Positions 16,732-26,102 of a DNA stretch of 64,000 nucleotides are shown here, one piece after another. The stretch is from assembly GCF_000271845.1 (NCBI RefSeq), contig NZ_JH719393.1, forward strand, positions 1,332,442-1,396,441, written 5' to 3'. Made by a program: the position numbers and the translations under genes. The stretch's first letter is position 1. Each line of letters starts with the position of its first letter. The DNA comes from Rhizobium leguminosarum bv. trifolii WSM2297. GTDB lineage: Bacteria > Pseudomonadota > Alphaproteobacteria > Rhizobiales > Rhizobiaceae. Below the pieces are notes generated by a model that worked only from the letters and a program-made list of their open reading frames with translations, had not been told where the DNA came from and made no database searches.

Positions 16732-17365
16732 ACTGCTGATACGCTCCCTCTGGGAGACGATCCTGATGACCGTCGCCTCAGGCGTGATCTCGCTCGTTGC
16801 CGGCCTACCCCTCGGTCTTGCCCTTGTCGTCACGGCACGCGGAGGCATTGCTGAAAACCTTTGGATCAACCGCGGGCTCGGCGCCGTGATCAACGGCTTC
16901 CGGTCGGTGCCTTTTATCATCCTGCTGGTGGCACTGATCCCCTTGACGCGGCTGATCGTCGGCACGGCGCTGGGCACCTGGGCGGCCATTGTGCCGCTCG
17001 CCATCGCGGCGACACCCTATTACGCCCGCATCGCCGAAGTGTCGCTGCGCGAGGTCGACCGCGGGCTGATCGATGCCGTGCGCGCCATGGGCGGCAACCG
17101 CTGGACGATCATCCGCGAAGTGCTGGTGCCCGAAGCGCTGCCCGGCATCGTCGCCGGTTTCACCGTGACGCTGGTGACCTTGATCGGCGCTTCGGCGATG
17201 GCGGGTGCCATCGGCGCCGGCGGCCTCGGCGATCTGGCCATCCGCTACGGCTATCAGCGCTTCGAAACCGATGTGATGATCACGGTGGTGGTCGTCCTTA
17301 TCGTCCTCGTCTGCGGCATCCAATGGATTGGCGATCGACTGGTTGCCAAGCTGGACCATAAATAA
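16712..17365 (+). CDS. metI: ABC transporter permease MetI
   Basis: A 217-residue permease with five to six spans. The EAA-type coupling loop reads EVDRGLIDAVRAMGGNRWTI, normal for MetI. The ATG at 16712 follows GGAGGTG by seven bases and overlaps the end of metN. The stop codon is separated by a single base from the stop of the convergent flavin monooxygenase gene, so there is no room for an intergenic terminator on either side. It partners MetN and MetQ in the inner membrane. Confidence 0.9.
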   Translation: MTPIMLELLIRSLWETILMTVASGVISLVAGLPLGLALVVTARGGIAENLWINRGLGAVINGFRSVPFIILLVALIPLTRLIVGTALGTWAAIVPLAIAATPYYARIAEVSLREVDRGLIDAVRAMGGNRWTIIREVLVPEALPGIVAGFTVTLVTLIGASAMAGAIGAGGLGDLAIRYGYQRFETDVMITVVVVLIVLVCGIQWIGDRLVAKLDHK

Positions 17366-17366
17366 G

Positions 17367-18725
17367 TTAGCGCCGGAATCTGGCGGCGGGATGAGCGGCG
17401 GGCAATCTGCCGTTCCCGCCGCCGAAGAGTTTTTGCCGCAATGGTCCCTCAGAATAGTCCGCTTTGAAGACGCCAAGCTCCTGCAGCACCGGCACCACCA
17501 GTTCGACGAAATCCCGCAGGCTCTCCGGTGCCACTGTCCGTGCCAGGTTGAAGCCGTCGATATCGCCTTCGGCGATCCATGTCTGTAGGCGATCGGCGAT
17601 CTGCTCCGGCGCGCCAACCATCGGCTTAATCCGACTGCCAAGCACCATCTGGTCGACGATCTCTCGCTTCGTCACTGGCTTTGCCGCCTGCTTGGTGATT
17701 GCAGCAAGCGCCGATTGATTGGCGTTGGTCGAGCTCTGGTCGACAACGTCATCCAGCTGGTATTTCGCCAGGTCGATGCCGATCGAGGCAGAGTAGTGCG
17801 CAAGCGAGGCTTCGACGCTCGCATGTCGGCGATAGTCCTCCAATCTGTCCTGCGCTTGCCTCTCCGTCCGCCCGACGACAACGGTGATCAGATTCACGAT
17901 CTTCAAGGCCGCTCCGCCACGGCCGAATGCCTCCGCCTTCGCCCGGAGCGCATGGACGGTCGGCCGGGCCGCCCCGGGGTTCGGGCTGGCGATAAAGACA
18001 CATTCGGCGTGGCGGGCTGCAAAATCCTGCCCGCGGGCCGAAGCGCCGGCCTGGAAGAGCAGGGGCGTGCGCTGGGGCGAGGGTTCGGCAAGATGGATAC
18101 CCTCCATCCGGTAATATTTGCCGTCGTGACTGACGGCACGCACCTTCGATGGAGCGGCATAAATGCCGCCCGACTTGTCGCGCAGCACCGCATCGTCGCC
18201 CCAGCTGCCCTCCCAGAGCTTGTAGACGATCTCAAGATATTCCTCGGCAGCATCGTAACGCGCATCATGCTCCGGCAGCGTGTCGAAACCCATGCTGCGG
18301 GCAGCGCTATCGAGATAGCCCGTGACGATGTTCCAGCCGATCCGCCCCTTGGTCAGGTGGTCGAGCGTCGACATGCGCCGCGCCAGCAAAAAGGGCGGCT
18401 CGTAGGTAGTATTGACAGTGACGCCGAAACCCAGATTTTTCGTAACATAGGCCATCGCCGAAATCGGGATCAGCGGATCGTTGACCGGGATTTGCGCCGC
18501 CGTCTCGATTACCGGCGCCGGGCTCCCCTTGTAGACGTCATAAACGCCGACGATATCGGCGAGAAAGATGCCGTCCAGCTTGCCTTGCTCGGCGGTCCTG
18601 GCGAACTCCGTCCAGTAGTCGAGATCGGTATACTCGACCGACCGGTCGCGCGGATGCGTCCACAGGCCGTGGTTGATATGCCCGACGCAGTTCATGTCGA
18701 AGGCATAGATCTGCATTGTCTTCAT
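17367..18725 (-). CDS. LLM-class flavin-dependent monooxygenase (NtaA/SnaA/DszA family)
   Basis: A 452-residue bacterial-luciferase-like TIM-barrel enzyme. Family segments are AFDMNCVGH at the N-terminus, STLDHLTKGRIGWNIVTG, EYLEIVYKLWEGSW and LAEPSPQRTPLLFQAGAS. The group uses reduced FMN from a separate reductase to oxygenate substrates such as nitrilotriacetate, dibenzothiophene sulfone or other sulfur and nitrogen compounds. It is convergent with metI (1-bp gap), and an MsuE-type reductase is encoded 3 kb away. A paralogue of the same family is at 57985-59382. AGGATTC precedes the ATG. The substrate cannot be read from sequence. Confidence 0.85.
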   Translation of the reverse strand: MKTMQIYAFDMNCVGHINHGLWTHPRDRSVEYTDLDYWTEFARTAEQGKLDGIFLADIVGVYDVYKGSPAPVIETAAQIPVNDPLIPISAMAYVTKNLGFGVTVNTTYEPPFLLARRMSTLDHLTKGRIGWNIVTGYLDSAARSMGFDTLPEHDARYDAAEEYLEIVYKLWEGSWGDDAVLRDKSGGIYAAPSKVRAVSHDGKYYRMEGIHLAEPSPQRTPLLFQAGASARGQDFAARHAECVFIASPNPGAARPTVHALRAKAEAFGRGGAALKIVNLITVVVGRTERQAQDRLEDYRRHASVEASLAHYSASIGIDLAKYQLDDVVDQSSTNANQSALAAITKQAAKPVTKREIVDQMVLGSRIKPMVGAPEQIADRLQTWIAEGDIDGFNLARTVAPESLRDFVELVVPVLQELGVFKADYSEGPLRQKLFGGGNGRLPAAHPAARFRR

Positions 18726-18823
18726 GAGACGAATCCTGGGCCTGGAATAAAAATCAAGGATTGGTATCGCACGGCGATCCCGTGAAATGGTAGGGTGCGG
18801 GCGAAATAAGCCGGAGGAAAGGC

Positions 18824-20962
18824 ATGACGAAAAAGACGCTGTCGGATTGGGCGGAGCTGGCGCAAAAGGAATTGCGCGCCGCGCCGGAAACGCTGAACTG
18901 GCAAACGCCGGAAGGCATCGCCGTCAAGCCACTCTATACGGCCGAGGATCTCGAGGGTGCGGACCACCTCGGCTCGCTTCCCGGTTTTTCGCCCTTTACC
19001 CGCGGCCCGCGCGCGACGATGTATGCCGGTCGGCCCTGGACGATCCGCCAATATGCCGGCTTCTCGACGGCGGAAGCGTCGAACGCGTTCTACCGGAAGA
19101 ACCTCGCCGCCGGCCAGAAGGGCCTGTCGGTCGCTTTCGATCTTGCCACCCATCGCGGTTATGACAGCGACCATCCGCGGGTCGAAGGCGATGTCGGCAA
19201 GGCCGGTGTCGCCATCGACAGTGTTGAGGACATGAAGATCCTGTTCGACGGCATTCCGCTTGCCGACATGTCGGTGTCGATGACCATGAACGGTGCCGTC
19301 ATCCCGATCCTCGCCTCCTTCATCGTTGCCGGCGAAGAGCAAGGCGTTTCGAAGGCCGATCTGTCCGGGACCATCCAGAACGACATCCTCAAGGAGTTTA
19401 TGGTCCGCAACACCTATATCTACCCCCCGGAATCCTCGATGCGGATCGTCGCCGACATCATCGAATATACCGCAAAGGAGATGCCGAAATTCAACTCGAT
19501 CTCGATTTCCGGCTACCACATGCAGGAAGCCGGCGCGACGTTGGTGCAGGAACTCGCCTTCACCCTGGCTGACGGCCGGGAATATGTCAGAGCGGCGATC
19601 GCCAAGGGTCTCAACGTCGATGATTTCGCCGGAAGGCTGTCCTTCTTTTTCGCCATCGGCATGAACTTCTTCATGGAGGCCGCCAAGCTGCGCGCCGCCC
19701 GGCTGCTCTGGACGAAGATCATGGAGGAGTTCCAGCCGAAAAAGGCCTCGTCACTGATGCTACGCACCCATTGCCAGACCTCCGGCGTCTCGCTGCAGGA
19801 GCAGGATCCCTATAACAACATCATCCGCACCGCTTTCGAGGCGATGTCGGCCGTACTCGGCGGCACGCAGTCGCTGCACACCAATTCCTTCGACGAGGCG
19901 ATCGCGCTGCCAACGGAATTTTCAGCCCGCATCGCCCGCAATACGCAGCTGATCCTGAGCCACGAAACCGGTGTCACCAGGGTGGTCGATCCGTTGGCCG
20001 GTTCCTATTACGTCGAGAGCCTGACGAAGGAGCTTGCCGACAAGGCATGGGCGCTGATCGAGGAGGTGGAGGCATTGGGCGGCATGACCAAGGCCGTCAA
20101 TGACGGCCTGCCGAAACGGCTGATCGAGGAGGCCGCCGCCCGCCGCCAGGCAGCCGTCGACAAGGGCGAGGAGGTCATCGTCGGCGTCAACCGCTACAGG
20201 CTCGACAACGAACAGCCGATCGACATTCTGGAGATCGACAACAGCGCAGTGCGCACCGCGCAGATCAAACGCATCGAGGAAACGAAGCGCCGCCGCGACG
20301 GCAACGCCGTGCGCGAAACACTGGCCGCCTTGACGCTGACCGCACGCAGCGGCCGCGGCAACCTGCTCGAAGCCGCCATCGAAGCGGCGCGGGCCCGCGC
20401 CACCGTCGGCGAGATATCGGACGCCATGCGCGAGGCCTTCGGCGATCACACGGCCACGCCTGAGGTCATCACCGGCGTCTATGGCGAGGCCTATGACGAC
20501 GAGCCGGAGCTCGCCGTGCTCAAGTCGCGCATGACGGAGGTGACGGAAGCAATGGGACACCGGCCGAAGATCATGGTCGCCAAGCTCGGTCAGGACGGAC
20601 ACGACCGCGGCGCCAAGGTGATCGCCTCGGCCTTCGGCGATATCGGCTTCGATGTGCTCGCCGGCCCGCTGTTCCAGACACCCGAAGAGGCGGTCGCGTT
20701 GGCGCTCGATGAAAAGGTCAATGTCGTCGGCGTCTCGTCGCTGGCGGCAGGGCACAGGACACTGCTGCCGCAGCTGATCAACAGGCTGAGGGAAAAGGGC
20801 GGTGACGACATCATCGTCGTCTGCGGCGGCGTCATCCCGCGGCAGGACTATGAATTCCTGCACGAACATGGCGTTGCAGCCGTGTTCGGTCCGGGCACCA
20901 ATGTCCTCGAAGCGGCAAACTCCGTCCTCGACCTGCTGCAGGGCAGGCGGCGAAATCAATAG
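18824..20962 (+). CDS. scpA: Methylmalonyl-CoA mutase (adenosylcobalamin-dependent)
   Basis: A 712-residue full-length large-type mutase. The N-terminal TIM barrel holds [37 protein letters not shown] and [10 protein letters not shown], the substrate and CoA-binding segments. The C-terminal B12 domain (about 580-712) has [11 protein letters not shown] with the DxHxxG cobalamin ligand. It interconverts methylmalonyl-CoA and succinyl-CoA, feeding propionate and odd-chain carbon into the TCA cycle or, in rhizobia, linked to polyhydroxybutyrate/acetoacetate use (the gene is called bhbA there). GGAGG lies just before the ATG. It stands alone, without epimerase, propionyl-CoA carboxylase or the MeaB chaperone nearby. 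Confidence 0.95.
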   Translation: MTKKTLSDWAELAQKELRAAPETLNWQTPEGIAVKPLYTAEDLEGADHLGSLPGFSPFTRGPRATMYAGRPWTIRQYAGFSTAEASNAFYRKNLAAGQKGLSVAFDLATHRGYDSDHPRVEGDVGKAGVAIDSVEDMKILFDGIPLADMSVSMTMNGAVIPILASFIVAGEEQGVSKADLSGTIQNDILKEFMVRNTYIYPPESSMRIVADIIEYTAKEMPKFNSISISGYHMQEAGATLVQELAFTLADGREYVRAAIAKGLNVDDFAGRLSFFFAIGMNFFMEAAKLRAARLLWTKIMEEFQPKKASSLMLRTHCQTSGVSLQEQDPYNNIIRTAFEAMSAVLGGTQSLHTNSFDEAIALPTEFSARIARNTQLILSHETGVTRVVDPLAGSYYVESLTKELADKAWALIEEVEALGGMTKAVNDGLPKRLIEEAAARRQAAVDKGEEVIVGVNRYRLDNEQPIDILEIDNSAVRTAQIKRIEETKRRRDGNAVRETLAALTLTARSGRGNLLEAAIEAARARATVGEISDAMREAFGDHTATPEVITGVYGEAYDDEPELAVLKSRMTEVTEAMGHRPKIMVAKLGQDGHDRGAKVIASAFGDIGFDVLAGPLFQTPEEAVALALDEKVNVVGVSSLAAGHRTLLPQLINRLREKGGDDIIVVCGGVIPRQDYEFLHEHGVAAVFGPGTNVLEAANSVLDLLQGRRRNQ

Positions 20963-20972
20963 CTCATTACAG

Positions 20973-21021
20973 TTGCGCAATTCCGCACGCAAAAACCGCT
21001 GCACACTTTTGCTGGAATTGC
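20973..21021 (-). repeat. Rhizobial palindromic intergenic repeat (copy 1)
   Basis: Read on the minus strand this 49-bp element starts GCAATTCCAGCAAAAGTG and ends GGAATTGC, with outer arms GCAATTCC/GGAATTGC perfectly complementary and inner arms pairing as GCAAAA/TTTTGC. It has the same design and much the same sequence as the element at 32484-32541. It lies between two convergent genes, where it can also end transcription. Confidence 0.75.
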
Positions 21022-22182
21022 TTAGAGCAACCCACGCTTTGCAAGGTTGCTCATCAGCGCCGAAATGCCGAAGGTCCAGGGCGGGCATTCGGTGGAAAGG
21101 CGTACCGTGTTGACGAGCGTGCCGAGGCCGGCCGAGGAAATCTCGACGACATCGCCGATCTTATGGGTGAAACCCTGCTTCGCCGCGTCGCGATCCTGTG
21201 TCGGCGCAAACAGCGTGCCGAGAAAGAGCATGAAACCATCGGGATACTGATGATGCGCACCGACCGTCTGTTTGACGAGATCGGTCGGGTCGCGGCTGAT
21301 CTGCGACATCGAGCTCTTGCCGTGCAACACGAAACCATCCTGGCCTGACACCTTCAGGTCGAGTTCGGCCTTGCGCACATCCTCCAGGCTGTAACCGGCA
21401 TCGAACAGGCGGATGAAGGGGCCGATCGAGCAGGAGGCGTTGTTGTCTTTGGCCTTGCCGAGCAGCAGCGCCGAGCGGCCTTCGACGTCGCGCAGGTTGA
21501 CGTCATTGCCGAGCGTCGCCCCCTGGATCTCGCCGCGGCTGTTGACCGAAAGCACGATTTCGGGCTCGGGATTGTTCCAGGTCGAAATCGGGTGCAGGCC
21601 GACATCCGCACCCCAGCCGACCGAGGACAGCACCGGCGCCTTGGTGAAAACTTCAGCGTCGGGGCCAATGCCGACTTCGAGATATTGCGACCACATGCCC
21701 TCGTCGATCAGCGCCTGCTTGACCTTGGCTGCTTCGGGCGAACCGGCCTTGAGATTGGTCAGGCTGCCGCCGATCAGCGTGCTGACGCGCTCGCGGATCG
21801 AGGCGGCGCGCTCCGGATTGCCGGCGGCCTTCTCCTCGATGACGCGCTCGATCATCGATTGCGCGAAAGTGACGCCGCAGGCCTTGACCGCCTGCAGGTC
21901 GACAGGCGCCAGCAGATAGGGGTGAGCCTCATCCGGCGCTCCGGTGCTGTTGGCGGCCACTTCCTCCAGTGAGCCGATCGCCTTGCCTTTGGCAGCACGG
22001 ACAAAATCGGCGGCATCCTGTCGCTCGAGCAGGGCGCTCAGCGTCGGCGTCTCGCGCGAGGTGATGTCGAGCAGCAGGCCGTCCCGCAATGTCACGACAC
22101 TCGGCCCGGCAACCTCGGGATTCCAGACGCGGCCGACAAAAAGACCACCCGAAGCGGCGGCATCGAGAAGAGAACGAGACAT
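21022..22182 (-). CDS. Fumarylacetoacetate hydrolase family protein
   Basis: A 386-residue protein whose C-terminal about 230 residues have the FAH fold segments EPEIVLSVNSRGEIQGATLGNDVNLRDVEGRSALLLGKAKDNNASCSIGPF, here with the metal-binding acidic residues E and D of that motif. The longer N-terminal domain (about 1-110) marks the class that includes 2-keto-3-deoxy sugar-acid dehydratases rather than short FAH enzymes. GGAAGATCG precedes the ATG. It is divergent from the Gfo/Idh/MocA pair and close to a sugar importer, so a role in sugar-acid breakdown is reasonable but unproven. Confidence 0.75.
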   Translation of the reverse strand: MSRSLLDAAASGGLFVGRVWNPEVAGPSVVTLRDGLLLDITSRETPTLSALLERQDAADFVRAAKGKAIGSLEEVAANSTGAPDEAHPYLLAPVDLQAVKACGVTFAQSMIERVIEEKAAGNPERAASIRERVSTLIGGSLTNLKAGSPEAAKVKQALIDEGMWSQYLEVGIGPDAEVFTKAPVLSSVGWGADVGLHPISTWNNPEPEIVLSVNSRGEIQGATLGNDVNLRDVEGRSALLLGKAKDNNASCSIGPFIRLFDAGYSLEDVRKAELDLKVSGQDGFVLHGKSSMSQISRDPTDLVKQTVGAHHQYPDGFMLFLGTLFAPTQDRDAAKQGFTHKIGDVVEISSAGLGTLVNTVRLSTECPPWTFGISALMSNLAKRGLL

Positions 22183-22550
22183 GGCGATCTTCCATCACAG
22201 CGAGCCGGGAGCGCTCTTTGAAATCTTTCAGGGTCGTTGCCGCCCTCCAGCCCGGCGGCGGCTGAAATCGATCACATTCATCGAGGTCGGGCAAGGGAGG
22301 CTTGGGAAAAAGACTTTCGCCCGATCGGATCGACTGCGGGCTTCTGGCCAAATTTCGAATCGCCGAAAGCACGCAAAATAACTATTTAGATACAAAATAA
22401 TCGTTATATTTCATATATTTAATTCTTAGCATGGGCCATTTCATCGCTGATCTTGCCTTGACAGACGCCAGCTTTCGTTATCTGTTTTGCCCGACATGCG
22501 GATGCCGGCGCCAGCCGGCGCTCAGAAAATCCCGGGAGGATATTGCAGCG
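22183..22550. other. Divergent intergenic region (FAH gene / dehydrogenase operon)
   Basis: A 368-bp non-coding stretch. The part 22375-22430 is very AT-rich for this genome and probably holds promoters. It includes an imperfect inverted repeat ATAACTATTT / AAATAATCGTTAT. A GC-rich hairpin GCCGGC..GCCGGC lies near 22502-22522. The frame of the following gene is open back to 22431, but family alignment places the start at 22551. Confidence 0.4.
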
Positions 22551-23561
22551 ATGTTGAGATTTGCCGTCGTCGGAATCGACCATGGGCATACGTTCGATCA
22601 CGTGAAGGGCTTGCTGGCATCAGGCGGCGAGTTTGTCGGTTACTGCCCCAAAACTTCAGTGCCGGCATTGCGCGAGGCCTTCGAGAAGACCTATCCCGAT
22701 GCGCCGCAGATCGACCGGGAAAAGCTGTTCGACGATCCGTCGATCGATGTCATCTGCATTGCCGCCATCCCGCGCGACCGCGCCGGGCTTGCCATCCGCG
22801 CGATGAAAGCAGGCAAGGACGTGATGACCGACAAGCCCGGCGTAACGACCTTCGCCCAGCTCGAAGAAGTCAAGCGTACGGTCGCCGAGACCGGCAAGAT
22901 CTTCTCGATCTGCTTTTCCGAACGCCATTGCGTGCGCTCTGCCGTCAAAGCCGGCAAGCTCGTCGCCGACGGCGCGATCGGCAAGGTGATCCAGACGCTC
23001 GGCGTCGGTCCGCACCGGCTGCAGCTGCCCACCCGGCCGGACTGGTTCTTCGACCCCGAAGCCTTCGGCGGCATCATCGTCGATATCGCCTCGCATCAGG
23101 TCGACCAGTTCCTGTTCTATACCGGCTCGACCTCAGGCGAGGTGGTTGCCAGCTCGATCGGCAATTTCGGCATGCCCGACAAGCCGGCCTTCCAGGATTT
23201 CGGCGAGGTGCTGCTGCGCTCAGACAAGGCGGCAGGTTATATCCGCGTCGACTGGTTCACGCCGGAGGCGCTGCCGACCTGGGGTGATGGGCGCCTGACC
23301 ATCCTCGGCACCGAGGGTTATATTGAGCTGCGCAAATATATCGATATTGCCGGCCGCCCGGGCAAGGATCACCTCTTCCTCGTCAACGGCAAGGAAATGA
23401 CCCATATCGACTGCAGCGACGAAAAACTCGATTATTTCGATGCGTTCACCGCCGATGTCGGCAACCGCACGCAGACGGCGATGACGCAGGATCACGTTTT
23501 CGAAGTCTGCCGCCTTTCGCTCGAAGCCCAGGCGAAAGCCGCCCAGATCGGCGCTCGCTGA
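22551..23561 (+). CDS. Gfo/Idh/MocA family oxidoreductase
   Basis: A 336-residue NAD(P)-dependent dehydrogenase. The start MLRFAVVGIDHGHTFDH gives the Rossmann strand; instead of the usual GxGxxG there is GIDHGH, a variation known in some members. The DKPGVTTFAQ segment takes the place of the EKP motif. EAFGGIIVDIASHQVDQ holds the catalytic H/D region. The ATG at 22551 is chosen because the Rossmann fold begins there and GGGAGGA lies upstream. The next dehydrogenase follows after 10 bp, so they form an operon. The substrate is probably a sugar or polyol. Confidence 0.85.
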   Translation: MLRFAVVGIDHGHTFDHVKGLLASGGEFVGYCPKTSVPALREAFEKTYPDAPQIDREKLFDDPSIDVICIAAIPRDRAGLAIRAMKAGKDVMTDKPGVTTFAQLEEVKRTVAETGKIFSICFSERHCVRSAVKAGKLVADGAIGKVIQTLGVGPHRLQLPTRPDWFFDPEAFGGIIVDIASHQVDQFLFYTGSTSGEVVASSIGNFGMPDKPAFQDFGEVLLRSDKAAGYIRVDWFTPEALPTWGDGRLTILGTEGYIELRKYIDIAGRPGKDHLFLVNGKEMTHIDCSDEKLDYFDAFTADVGNRTQTAMTQDHVFEVCRLSLEAQAKAAQIGAR

Positions 23562-23571
23562 GGAGGATATC

Positions 23572-24666
23572 ATGACCAGGAAATTGCGCGTCGGGGTCAT
23601 CGGCGCAGGCATTGCCGCGCGGCATCTGGCCGGCTTCGGCTGGAACAAGGATCTCTTCGAGGTGCCCGTGCTCTGCTCGCTCGATGAGGAGCGCGGCAAG
23701 GCGCTGTGTGAGGAATACGGCATCGGCGAATACACGCAGGATACGGATTCGCTGTTTGCCCGAGACGATCTCGACATCATCGACATTTCGACGCCGCCGA
23801 GCTCGCATTTCGAGCTCTGCCGCAAGGGGATCGAATCCGGCAAACACGTGATCTGCGAGAAGCCGCTCTTCGGCTCCATCGCCGAGGTCGACGAGATGGG
23901 CCGCATCCTCGCCCGTTTCCCCGGCCGGAAGCTGATGCCGATTTTCCAGTATCGCTACGGCTCCGGCCTGCAGAAGCTGAAGCTGCTGATCGAAACCGGC
24001 CTTGCCGGCAAGCCGTTTCTGACGACGATCGAGACCCATTGGTGGCGCGGCCCGGATTATTATGCCGTGCCGTGGCGCGGCAAATGGGCGACCGAACTCG
24101 GCGGCGGCCTTCTCGGCCATGCGATCCACGCCCATGACATGCTGAACTATGTGCATGGCCCCTGCGCCGAGGTGTTTTCCTATGGCGCGACGCTGGTCAA
24201 TCCGATTGAGGTCGAGGATACGGCCGCCCTTTCGGTGAAGATGCAGAACGGCTCGCTGGCGACGCTGTCGATGACGCTCGGCTCGCGCAAGGAAATCTCG
24301 CGGCTGCGCTTCTGCTTCAGCGATCTCGTCGCCGAAAGCATCCTCGAGCCCTATACAATGGGCCGCGATCCCTGGGTCTTTACCGCTGGAACAGAGGAGC
24401 ACCAGGCGAAAATCGACACAGCACTCGCCGCCTATGTGCCCGGCGAGGACGGTTACACCCGTCAATTCGAGCTCTTCCATCAAGCGATCATTGAAGACAC
24501 GGAGCCGCCGGTGACGCTGCAGGATGCCCGCAATTCGCTGGAGTTGGTGACATCAGCCTACTTCTCGCAGCGCACCGGCCAGCCGACGCCGATGCCGATC
24601 GCTGCCGATCATCCGCTCTATCGCTCCTGGCTTCCGGAAGATGAACGGCGCGCGGCTGCCGGTTGA
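23572..24666 (+). CDS. Gfo/Idh/MocA family oxidoreductase
   Basis: A 364-residue dehydrogenase. VGVIGAGIAARHLAGF (about 6-21) is the dinucleotide-binding turn and CEKPLFGSIAEVDEM holds the conserved EKP. GRKLMPIFQYRYGSG and GGGLLGHAIHAHDMLNYV hold the catalytic histidines. GAGGAGGATATC precedes the ATG. It sits between another dehydrogenase and a VOC protein in one operon. Two different Gfo enzymes in a row often work as oxidation/reduction partners on one sugar, which is an inference here. Confidence 0.88.
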   Translation: MTRKLRVGVIGAGIAARHLAGFGWNKDLFEVPVLCSLDEERGKALCEEYGIGEYTQDTDSLFARDDLDIIDISTPPSSHFELCRKGIESGKHVICEKPLFGSIAEVDEMGRILARFPGRKLMPIFQYRYGSGLQKLKLLIETGLAGKPFLTTIETHWWRGPDYYAVPWRGKWATELGGGLLGHAIHAHDMLNYVHGPCAEVFSYGATLVNPIEVEDTAALSVKMQNGSLATLSMTLGSRKEISRLRFCFSDLVAESILEPYTMGRDPWVFTAGTEEHQAKIDTALAAYVPGEDGYTRQFELFHQAIIEDTEPPVTLQDARNSLELVTSAYFSQRTGQPTPMPIAADHPLYRSWLPEDERRAAAG

Positions 24667-24684
24667 GCAGGGGACGGACACTCC

Positions 24685-25080
24685 ATGCTGAAGTCCTTCG
24701 AGCATGTCGGCATGACGGTCAGCGATATGGCCCGCACGGTCGATTTCTACTGCGGCCTGCTCGGCCTCAAGCTGCATCTGCGCAAGGTCATGGCTGACGG
24801 CGGAGAGATCGCCTTTCTCGATGCCGGCGGCGGCATGCTCGAAATCGTCGCACCTGCGGGTGGTGCGGCACGGGCGGTCGATGTGCCGGAGGGTACGGCT
24901 GGCCTGCGCCATCTGACCTTCCTGTTCGAAAGTGTCGATGAGGCCTTCGCCCGGTTGGAAAAGGCCGGCATCGAGATCAAGGAGCGGCCGCGCCTGGCAG
25001 TCAATGCCGAGGTGCTGCACAAGGTCGCCTTCCTGCGCGATCCCGACGGCATTCAGATCGAACTCGCCGAGAAACGGTAG
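24685..25080 (+). CDS. VOC family (glyoxalase-like) protein
   Basis: A 131-residue protein with two beta-alpha-beta-beta-beta modules of the vicinal-oxygen-chelate fold. Likely metal ligands are H7 (FEHVG), E at LEIV (about 53), H at RHLTF (about 76) and E near the end (IQIELAE). The length is typical of a lactoylglutathione-lyase-like single-domain protein. It is 18 bp after the second dehydrogenase and on the same strand. Epimerase, lyase or dioxygenase chemistry cannot be distinguished. Confidence 0.8.
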   Translation: MLKSFEHVGMTVSDMARTVDFYCGLLGLKLHLRKVMADGGEIAFLDAGGGMLEIVAPAGGAARAVDVPEGTAGLRHLTFLFESVDEAFARLEKAGIEIKERPRLAVNAEVLHKVAFLRDPDGIQIELAEKR

Positions 25081-25095
25081 GCGAAGGATCCAGAG

Positions 25096-26016
25096 CTAAT
25101 TCCGGAAGGCGCCGGCGGGGATCGTCGTCACCAGCCGGATATCGCGGCGGAAGTCCGATGGCGACATGCCGGCGATGTGACGGAAGGACTTGTTGAAGGC
25201 GCTGATCGAGCCGAAGCCGCTGTCCATCGCCACCTGCAGCACATTGGCGCCTTCGCTCATCAGCATCGCCTGGGCGCGCGACAGCCTGAGCAGCGTCACA
25301 TATTTGCTGAGCGTCATGCCGGTCGATCGCTTGAACAGATTCATCGCATATTTCGGATGCAGGTCGGCGGCGCGGGCGATATCGACCGAATCGATGTCGT
25401 GCAGAAAATTGGCGGCGATGAAATCGCACATGCGCGCGACGCTGCGTGAGGAATTCGGGTGTGGCTGATCGCCTTCCAGGCTGACGGCCGTCTTCGACGT
25501 CGTCATCGAATAGGGTTCGAGTGCGATGCGCTCGATGCGCAGCAGCAACTCGTCGACCGCGTGCTGGGCCTTGGCGGCATCGCCAGACTTGGAATAGCGA
25601 GACCAGCGGGCGAAGTTCTCGTTGTCGGCGGCATCGGTTGCCGAGGTCAGCAGCGTCTCGCCCTTCATCAGCCGGCTGGAAATGCTGATCGGCAGACGCA
25701 GCCGGAAGAAATAGATGAGCGGCAGATGGGCACCGGCATAGAGCGAATCATCCGAGGATTCATCCATCTGATGCGGCTGCCCACCCCAGAACAGGCACAT
25801 TTCGCCGGCGTTCAGCCGGAATTCGTGGTCACTCATCCGATAATGAACCGTGCCACGCATGACGTAGTTGACCTCGACCTGGGCATGCCAGTGCGGCATG
25901 GCCATGACGAGCGGATGGGCATGAAACATCTGCAGCGCCGTCGGCGAACCCTCGATGCTGCTTGCGCCGGGCTGATAGATTGCACTCGTGCCGACCTTAC
26001 TTTCCGCCAAATCCAT
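25096..26016 (-). CDS. AraC-family regulator with cupin sensor domain
   Basis: A 306-residue protein. The N-terminal half is a cupin: MPHWHAQVEVNYVMRG, then GEMCLFWGGQPHQ. The C-terminal about 100 residues have two helix-turn-helix motifs, including DIARAADLHPKYAMNLFKRSTGMTLSKYV and QVAMDSGFGSISAFNKSFRHIAGMSPSDFRRD. It is divergent from the sugar importer with only 86 bp between them, so it most likely senses a sugar or derivative and activates that operon. GGGAAC precedes the ATG. It is convergent with the dehydrogenase/VOC operon. Confidence 0.9.
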   Translation of the reverse strand: MDLAESKVGTSAIYQPGASSIEGSPTALQMFHAHPLVMAMPHWHAQVEVNYVMRGTVHYRMSDHEFRLNAGEMCLFWGGQPHQMDESSDDSLYAGAHLPLIYFFRLRLPISISSRLMKGETLLTSATDAADNENFARWSRYSKSGDAAKAQHAVDELLLRIERIALEPYSMTTSKTAVSLEGDQPHPNSSRSVARMCDFIAANFLHDIDSVDIARAADLHPKYAMNLFKRSTGMTLSKYVTLLRLSRAQAMLMSEGANVLQVAMDSGFGSISAFNKSFRHIAGMSPSDFRRDIRLVTTIPAGAFRN

Positions 26017-26102
26017 GTTCCCTTTTTAGGAGACACCCGCTCCTTTGCAGATAGTCTAACCGCGTTCGTGAAAGATCGGCAATTGAAAAGGGAGGATTTT
26101 CA

